In this document: positions 57,653-64,000 of the stretch, one piece after another
Layout: every line of letters begins with the position of its first letter
Numbering within the stretch: position 1 is the stretch's first letter
Assembly: GCA_022393335.1 (NCBI GenBank)
Contig: JAJEKB010020115.1
Location: forward strand, 403,885 to 467,884
Direction: 5' to 3'
From: Macrotrachela quadricornifera
Lineage: Eukaryota; Rotifera; Eurotatoria; Philodinida; Philodinidae
Length of the DNA: 64,000 nucleotides
Translations under genes and position numbers: made by a program
The notes under the pieces: generated by a model
The model's input: only the letters and a program-made list of their open reading frames with translations
The model's database searches: none
Told to the model about the DNA's origin: nothing

Positions 57653-60263
57653 TCACTTTATGATTCGAATTAGATGAAGCTTACAGCGTACTCGATGCCA
57701 GTAAAGATGCGCAATGTCTTTCCGACAGAGATTCAAATCGGGATGGTGAATACTTAAAGTGTTTTTCCACTCTAGATAAGCTTCTCGAAAGAACGACAAA
57801 GCTTGTTCCTCGTTGCCTTTTGTGACGCTCATTCGCCCCATCAAATGAACACATTTTGCCTTGTCTCGATGATCATGTTTTGGAAAGATCCTCTGATACA
57901 TTTGCACTATAGTGAAATTGAGCGAAATGTATGGAAACTGTGTCATTTGATGTAAATCACTTACGTGCATCGTTGAGAAATTCCCGAGCCTCATCTAAAT
58001 GACCCTGCACAAGAAGTAGTTCACCTTTGTTTTTCAACGTATAAGCAATATCAATGTGATCAATGGAAATCGTTTCTAATGCCTTTAATGCCTTGTTGTA
58101 ATACTCATTGGCTTCATCATATTTTTTAGTTCGATAGAGAACTTTGCCAATATTATTGTAATGATTTGCAAAATACAGATTGTTTTCGTCGGAGAATGTG
58201 TGGCTATCGATTTCGATACTTTCCAAATGTCGAACTAAGGCCTGCTCGTATTCTCCTTTCTTGTACAATATCTTACCAATATTATTGACAATACAGCCGA
58301 TTTCATTACTGTTGCTCGGTAGAGTACGTCTAGCGATACTTAACGACGTTTCCATATAGTTTCGTGCTGACTCATACTCACCCATATGATAATACACGAG
58401 TGCTATTCTCGAGTGTATTTTACTCAAGTCAGGATGATCGAATGGTGCGATATGTTGGATAATTTGAAGCGCTCGATGAAAATGCTGCTTTGCAATGTCG
58501 TCGTCTCCAAGACGATAGTAAACAAATCCAATACCGCTCAAAGCATGTGCATATGAAAAATGTTCAGGCATGCCTGTCTTTTCGTACTTGTCCAAGGAAT
58601 CGGTTAAGTATGTTAAAGCTTTTTTATATTCACCTTGCAGATGATGTACTATAGCAATGTAGTCGCTTAGCGTAGCAGCAGTAAACACATCTGGTGAATC
58701 TTTGCTTAGGCAAACATTATATGCTTGTTCATAGTATTTCAATGCTTGATCATAGTTGTTCAACGCGTATTCAGCTTTTCCAAGTCCAAAAATAACGTTG
58801 ACGTCGTTAAACATTTGGTTTTTCAATGCGTTGAAATAGTTTTTCGATTTTTCATATTCACCCATGTCAAAAAGCAGACTACCGAAGAAAATAATTACAT
58901 CATTTTTGTTGATCTCTCTTCGCTTCAATTCAATGTATTCTTGAGCTAGTGCTTGTCCTTTATTCGATGTATTCAAATGACAGATCCACATTTTACCGGT
59001 GGTGTTGTATGCCATTGCTTCGATTTCGAAGACTGCTCCCAGATCGAATAATACTTCTTCTTCGTCCATAAACTGACTCGAAGTTGATACATCGGCAAGT
59101 AAGAAGTCATGCGCGTCGAGATCAACATAAATCTCAAATATTATTGACTCCAGACCATCGTCAATGATCGTAGTATTGTCAACACCAGCGAAAATTTCAG
59201 CTACGTCTTTGTGGCGGCTTGTTGAAAAGAAACTGTTCGACGAAATTAGCTTTCCAACGCTATCTTTCAATCGTTGGATTTCTCTGTGAGATTGCTTCTC
59301 TCCACGATATAGCTTGAGGAAAGTCGAAGAAGTATGATCGCGAAGATGTTTGTCATGCTCTGCAATGCATGCACAAAGATCTTTAATATAAAATCGATAG
59401 GTGTAGAGTGCCTCGATATTCTGCGTGCGAAGAGCCTTATTGATCAATTTGGAAACGAAGCTGTTTCTTGTATACCAAGAAATAGCCTGATCACATGTGT
59501 ATGTGCATTCAAATTCGTCAATATTTCTCATTTCTCGTTCGTTTCTCCGATAATAAGCTCGACATTGCCCAAGCATCTCGTGTTTTCCTTTCGGATCTTC
59601 CGCATTAGCACCTGTTGGCATTTTCTGAATTACTTCCTTTACCAATTGTAACCATACAAACGAGCCTCCATCGCGATCAAGATTACGAGTTGATCTTTGT
59701 TTCGTTGGATCGTAAAGCTTATAAACAGCCGACTGTTTTTCTATTGCTCGTAGTGTTTTAGTAATATTACATTTTAAACTTTCGCGCTCGTCAAATACAC
59801 CACCGATTTTATTTCTCATCATGTTTTGTTGAAACAATTCATATTTGCTTCTGTTCCTGCAGAAAATAAAGATAGTATCCACGGGTCGCAGTCTATGAGC
59901 TATTTCGAGTATTTGTTCTGACACATATGTGCCAGCTATTATTAGAATAATAGTTTCTAATTTGGACATTTCCATATATCTAATACAATCTGTTTCAGTC
60001 AAACAAACTTGTACGAAGTCGTTGAGTTCGTAAAGCATTTTCTCCGGTTTTTGGATATCTTCAATAAAACTCTGTTTCTGTTCATTTACTTTGCAATCGT
60101 ACCATAATAGCGTCACGGTTTCTCCGCTGCATCTGATCTCTTGGTTAACAACATTTTCATTGCTTTCTGAAGGTGTCCCCAACGATTTGCGTTTTTCCTT
60201 CTGTTGAAGTTGAACTGTTAGTATATTCTTTAAATCCAATTCACGATTTCGATTTCCCGCCAT
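57653..60263 (-). CDS. ART-TPR protein: ADP-ribosyltransferase with tetratricopeptide repeats
   Basis: Two exons (60263-57965 and 57906-57653), intron 58 nt, 850 residues. Residues ~45-165 form an N-terminal domain (VTLLWYDCKVNE...ETIILIIAGTY...VDTIFIFCRN) typical of rotifer ART-TPR proteins. Residues ~235-435 are the ART domain with R320 in LKLYRGEK, S-T-S at 347-349 and the E-E-E box at 401-403 (DEEEVLF), so all catalytic positions are kept. From ~455 to the end run about nine TPRs (NNYDQALKYYEQAYNV, GEYESARNYMETSLSI, KKYDEANEYYNKAL). It likely modifies protein targets selected by the TPR array using NAD+. There is no signal peptide, so it is probably cytosolic. The frame is intact. Confidence 0.88.
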
Positions 60264-60540
60264 CTAATAGAGATTATTGGGCGAGATGGTTATGGTCAAG
60301 GTTTTAAAACGGATTCGTCTCAATACGAGTGATATTGATTGTGCAATGAATGATATCAAAGACTAAGTTGGAAGCTTCTTTTAAACGGGTATATTTGAGT
60401 GTAATCGATATACTGATTCTCTTCCTTTTAATAGCCAAATAAATCAGAAAAACCAGCATTGATCCTTTTTCTTTTTCTTTTTCTTCCGATTTGATATTAA
60501 AAAAGTGATATGTCGGTTTTCTGTACACTGGAAAAAAGGT

Positions 60541-60612
60541 GTCTTACGAAACCTATAAAGATTCCGAGAATTGAAACGGATTCGGAGCCCTCTTTAGGTT
60601 TCGTAAAAAATC
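60541..60612. repeat. hairpin, TTACGAAACCTATAAAGA arms
   Basis: TTACGAAACCTATAAAGATT at the left and TCTTTAGGTTTCGTAA at the right, arms of about 18 bp around a 30-base loop. It could form a stable hairpin in the promoter region of the ART-TPR gene, about 280 bp upstream of its start. Confidence 0.6.
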
Positions 60613-60627
60613 TTTTTTTATCTGCTT

Positions 60628-60768
60628 TAACACGTTGACTGTCCACATGAAAAAACAGTAGTACTTGTTCTACTTCCACTTTGTTTTTCTATATGATGCA
60701 TTGACACCTCATTTCAAACTACCGTGCACCACATGTGACGCATCGGACAGTCAACGTGCTAAAAACGG
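60628..60768. repeat. inverted repeat TTTAACACGTTGACTGTCC
   Basis: TTTAACACGTTGACTGTCC (60629) pairs with GGACAGTCAACGTGCTAAA (60750), with ACATG words inside as well (CCACATGAAA and CACATGTG). It resembles a small MITE of about 140 bp. Flanks are not clear. Confidence 0.55.
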
Positions 60769-60859
60769 ACTTCGTACTGGAATTTGAGTACTAGATTCTA
60801 CAAACAACACCACAGTCCATGCATATTCTCTCAATCTCTTTTGTGTAACACTTTATATC

Positions 60860-61105
60860 TACATATAATCGCTTATTTCTTATTCTTTCCTCTCAATCTA
60901 TGTTTTTTTAAACGCTTATTCTATCTCCTTAACCCCTTAATCTGAGCCCTACACACCTTATTCTACCCCCTTATCATATTCCCTTAATCTTTTCCCTGAT
61001 CTCCTAAATCTACCCCTTAATCTATATTCTTAATTCCTTAATCTATATCCTGAACGTTTTGTTCTTTCCCCTCAACCTTTTAATCTACCCCTCTAACCTA
61101 TTTTC
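60860..61105. repeat. CCCCTTAATCT pyrimidine-rich degenerate repeat
   Basis: Repeated words CCTTAATCT, ACCCCTTAATC and TCTTAATTCC at roughly 11-22 base spacing, all pyrimidine-rich on the + strand. Non-coding. Confidence 0.6.
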
Positions 61106-61109
61106 TCAA

Positions 61110-61258
61110 TCTAAGGAGGAAATCACTGAATGAAATCAAATCTGACTTCAATGAACTTCCACCTGATTTTCAACTGACTTTAACTGACTCAAGCCTTTTG
61201 AACTCAGTTGCAAGTCAATTGAAGTTAGATGTGAGTTCATTCAGTGGTTTCCTCCTTG
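61110..61258. repeat. 149-bp palindrome (small MITE)
   Basis: AAGGAGGAAATCACTGAATG at the left and CATTCAGTGGTTTCCTCCTT at the right. Between them are several GACTTCAATGAACTTCC / TTGAAGTTAGATGTGAG inverted words, with copies of CAACTGACTTTAACTGA. Sits inside the pyrimidine-rich stretch. Confidence 0.65.
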
Positions 61259-61497
61259 TCTTAACCCCTTAATTTCCTAATATATTTCCCACGGCCGCCA
61301 ACTGTATCCCATTTCGGGGTGCAGTACCCCTTTTCACGAGTTTGTACCCCAGAAAGTTTTGTACCCATTTAGGCTTTTAAGAGCCGTTCCGTGAGACCAT
61401 CGGGCATCGTCACCGAGGAAAATTGGTTTATTTTCGATTTTGACATTTTAGTTGTAAAACACTCTGTGCACTTGATTGATCAATGGTATTTTTCTCG

Positions 61498-62683
61498 AAA
61501 GGACAAGTACCGAAAAGGCCATTTTTTGCCCAAAATATATTTTCAAAAGAACTATACATTCTGAATCACCATCAAATTCTGAGTAGGCTAGCATAGTTTT
61601 TTTTGTGCAGAGATGATTTTCATTTTTCGAGGTTCATAGAAGACTTGGGGTCTCCTTCAATCTCATCGAAAAAGTTTCCTTCTTCGATCCAACTAATTTG
61701 CCCATCACTAGATGTAGAATTCGATACTGATTCAGAATATCGAGTTGAAATCACTGAAACACAGGATTTTTTTTGGAAGAAAGTTCTATTTCTTGTAGAC
61801 GGTTGAGGACTCATATATGTAGTCAGTCTGTCCAAGCTAGTCCATAGCAACTCATTTTTTGATCCGTTTAATCCAATATAGGAGGGCCAATCAAATCTCC
61901 AACCAAGAATTTATATGTACGAGTCGATGCAGTTTTTCGTTCACTTTCAGAATATCGTCTCAAAAACGGGGGGAAAATGAAGAAAACGGCAAAATCTGAG
62001 AAATACTGAGATTTTGTTGGAAAAGACTAAAAATAGGTCAGTATTTATGAATTATTTGCGTCAAAACTTAATTAAATAACAGAATACTTATCATATTCAG
62101 AATCAGCATAAAAAACTGCATTTGAAAAACATACGTCTTTCCAGAAAAGTTTTTTCATAAAAAGTCGATTGTTGGGGCCCCAGCCATAACAATACGAAAC
62201 AAGACCTTAGGAGAATATAGTCTACTTTTCATGACAAATTTCTTTTCCGAAAAGACTTATATTTTTTAATGCAGTTTTTTATGCTGATTGACCCTCCTAT
62301 ATTGGATTAAACGGATCAAAAAATGAGTTGTTATGGACTACCTTGGACAGACTGACTACATATAAGAGTCACCCATCCTCTATAAAAAAATCGCGTTTTC
62401 TTCCAAAAAAATCCTGTGTTTCAGTGATTTCAACTCGATATTCTGAATCAGTATCGAATTCTACATCTAGTGATGGGCAAATTAGTTGGATCGAAGAAGG
62501 AAACTTTTTCGATGAGATTGAAGGAGACCCCAAGTCTTCTATGAACCTCGAAAAATGAAAATCATCTCTGCACAAAAAAAACTATGCTAGCCTACTCAGA
62601 ATTTGATGGTGATTCAGAATGTATAGTTCTTTTGAAAATATATTTTGGGCAAAAAATGGCCTTTTCGGTACTTGTCCTTTTTC
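61498..62683. mobile_element. 1.2-kb foldback element with well-preserved arms
   Basis: Arms 61498-~61890 and ~62290-62683 are almost identical in inverse, starting AAAGGACAAGTACCGAAAAG. The two 60-70 codon frames (for example FHFSRFIEDLGSPSISSKKF) are the same sequence in each arm. Arm identity implies a recent insertion or gene conversion between arms. The spacer holds a further inverted pair (ATTTGATTGGCCCTCC-like words). No transposase domain seen. Confidence 0.8.
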
Positions 62684-63868
62684 TTTAAAATGTTTCGATA
62701 GATTTTTTTCAAATGGGTAACACTCTGTGGTACAATCGATTCTCTAAAAGACACAGTCATGACCTGATTAAACATATCTTATGATGCGAATAGTAGGCGA
62801 AAAAACTCGAATCTGCCGCTAATTTCATCTATGTGAATTACTTCGAATATGAAATGTTGCTAATCGTATAAAACATCTTATTTACTTTTAATGAATAGAG
62901 AATTGCTGTTCATTGAGAGTCAATGCACGAGAAGGACAACCGATTTACCAATATACGTGCTCAATCGATAGCGCAGATCGAGATGGGAGTTAGCCCATCT
63001 TGTAGAGGACATTTTTTTAGGTATAAATCCAAATTTTTAGCCCTAAAGCTTGAATTTTGACTGAGATACGAAATACCGACTGGAAAGCCCCAAAATGCTT
63101 TTTTATCAATTTTTGACTTTTTTAGGTTGTCGGCAACCATCAGTATTTTTACAATATCTTTTTACCAGAACGTGATAGAGACCTGAAATTTTTACCAGAG
63201 ATAGATCTCGAGATGGAGAACATAACTAGCCTATTCAATAAGAGATATGTTGTGAAAAAGTAATATCTTCATTTCGAACACTAATCTCAATATAGGCCAA
63301 AAAGAGGTCCATTTTGTGAATTCGATTTCTCCCAATCAGCTCGTCCGATTTTGCTCAAACTTTTTTTGCAAAGACTACTATCCTAGTACTACATGCCAAT
63401 GCAATCAGAATTTTGGGATCTTGAGAATTGCCCTAAAAATGATAAATCTCAAGATATTGATATTTCTCTGGTATTATAGAGCAAATGGGACCCGTGTAGT
63501 TTTGAGAAAATTCAGAAAGCAAAGACTGTTTGGCCTGAAACTTTCAGCAATTATAGAGGACAATAATAGTGATAAGTTCTACAATTTTCAGCTTGATCGG
63601 TAAACATTTTCCTTTTTCTCGATAATTCACTCTTTTGTTATTATCAATAGTCTCATAGGATGGGGGTGGATTTTATAGCAAAGTAGGCTCTATTTGGAAA
63701 TCATAAGAAAACCTACACTAATCAAATACAATCACAAAGATAATTGATTCTACTATTTATCTAGATCATATTTTTCCTATAATAGTAATTTTCCTATTGA
63801 TTTAACCATATAAATACTGGACGATATATAGAACATAGACGATACAGTATATTCTTGGCTTACATACC
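62684..63868. other. intergenic, no gene recognised
   Basis: AT-rich. A 95-codon frame (63316-63603) has no signature and lies in sequence resembling other transposon interiors (ATTTTGCTCAAAC, GCTTGATCGG words). Possibly another non-autonomous element without recognisable ends. Confidence 0.45.
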
Positions 63869-64000
63869 TTCGATCTCTATTCTTTCAAGAGACTTCATCA
63901 CCATATTTTCTACGTAAGTAGGCCTTAGTATGTTCTTCAAAAATGCCTTGACATTTGCGTCTCGACTGCGTGCTTTCTGGATTTTCATAACATCACACTG
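63869..64000 (-). CDS. possible exon of a gene cut by the window edge
   Basis: Reverse strand open throughout: CDVMKIQKARSRDANVKAF then LKNILRPTYVENMVMKSLER and IEIE, followed by a donor-like GTATGTAAG at about 63869. The composition is coding-like and the splice site good, but no family is recognised. The rest would be beyond 64000. Confidence 0.3.

Overview
The window looks like nuclear DNA of a bdelloid rotifer, probably of the Rotaria/Philodinidae type. It is about one third G+C. Introns are very short (about 46-78 nt, GT..AG) and host genes are few and small. Three ADP-ribosyltransferase (ART) loci of the lineage-expanded rotifer type lie in 64 kb, and much of the rest is old and nested DNA transposons. 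The species call is inference; the eukaryotic gene structure is read directly.

Layout. 1-309 is the end of a TTAA-flanked transposon, followed by a 10-bp minisatellite (615-1290), a secreted leucine-rich-repeat gene (1716-2735) and a PLAC8 gene (5783-6270). 7401-14445 is a nest of at least four DNA transposons, three bounded by perfect 8-bp target duplications and one by TA. A small spliced gene of unknown function (14759-15357) and a foldback element (15759-17492) follow, then a dead ART gene (17864-18470). 19584-28027 is an 8.4-kb transposon with about 920-bp terminal inverted repeats, TTAA target sites and a multi-exon DDE-type transposase gene, inserted into a 595-bp tandem satellite. 28907-29990 is a Penelope-like retroelement remnant. 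30779-31801 is a thioredoxin-UBX gene broken by two in-frame TGA codons and an assembly gap. 32400-37100 is mostly inverted-repeat elements. 37319-40020 holds two adjacent decayed metabolic genes: a branched-chain aminotransferase and a GH13/SLC3 family gene, the latter split by a 700-bp transposon.

40215-40751 is a LURP-one-related gene. 42543-43675 is a 5'-truncated non-LTR reverse transcriptase. 44089-45235 is a G+C-rich, intron-containing ART gene. 46000-48900 is tandem-repeat DNA. 48930-53003 is a run of palindromic elements, several Tc1/mariner-like. 53278-54393 is a secreted or membrane-anchored stanniocalcin-like cysteine-rich protein. 57653-60263 is an 850-residue ART-TPR protein with the R-S-ExE catalytic set intact. 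The rest is palindromes and low-complexity sequence, with a possible exon at the right edge.

The host genes share no obvious pathway. The two most interesting signals are a hairpin whose stems co-vary between four copies in two unrelated repeat contexts, and the TTAA transposon with a paralogous empty site in the same window. A nine-base G-rich motif (GAGGGTGAG) is also strongly over-represented. No computation was run; all alignments were made by eye.
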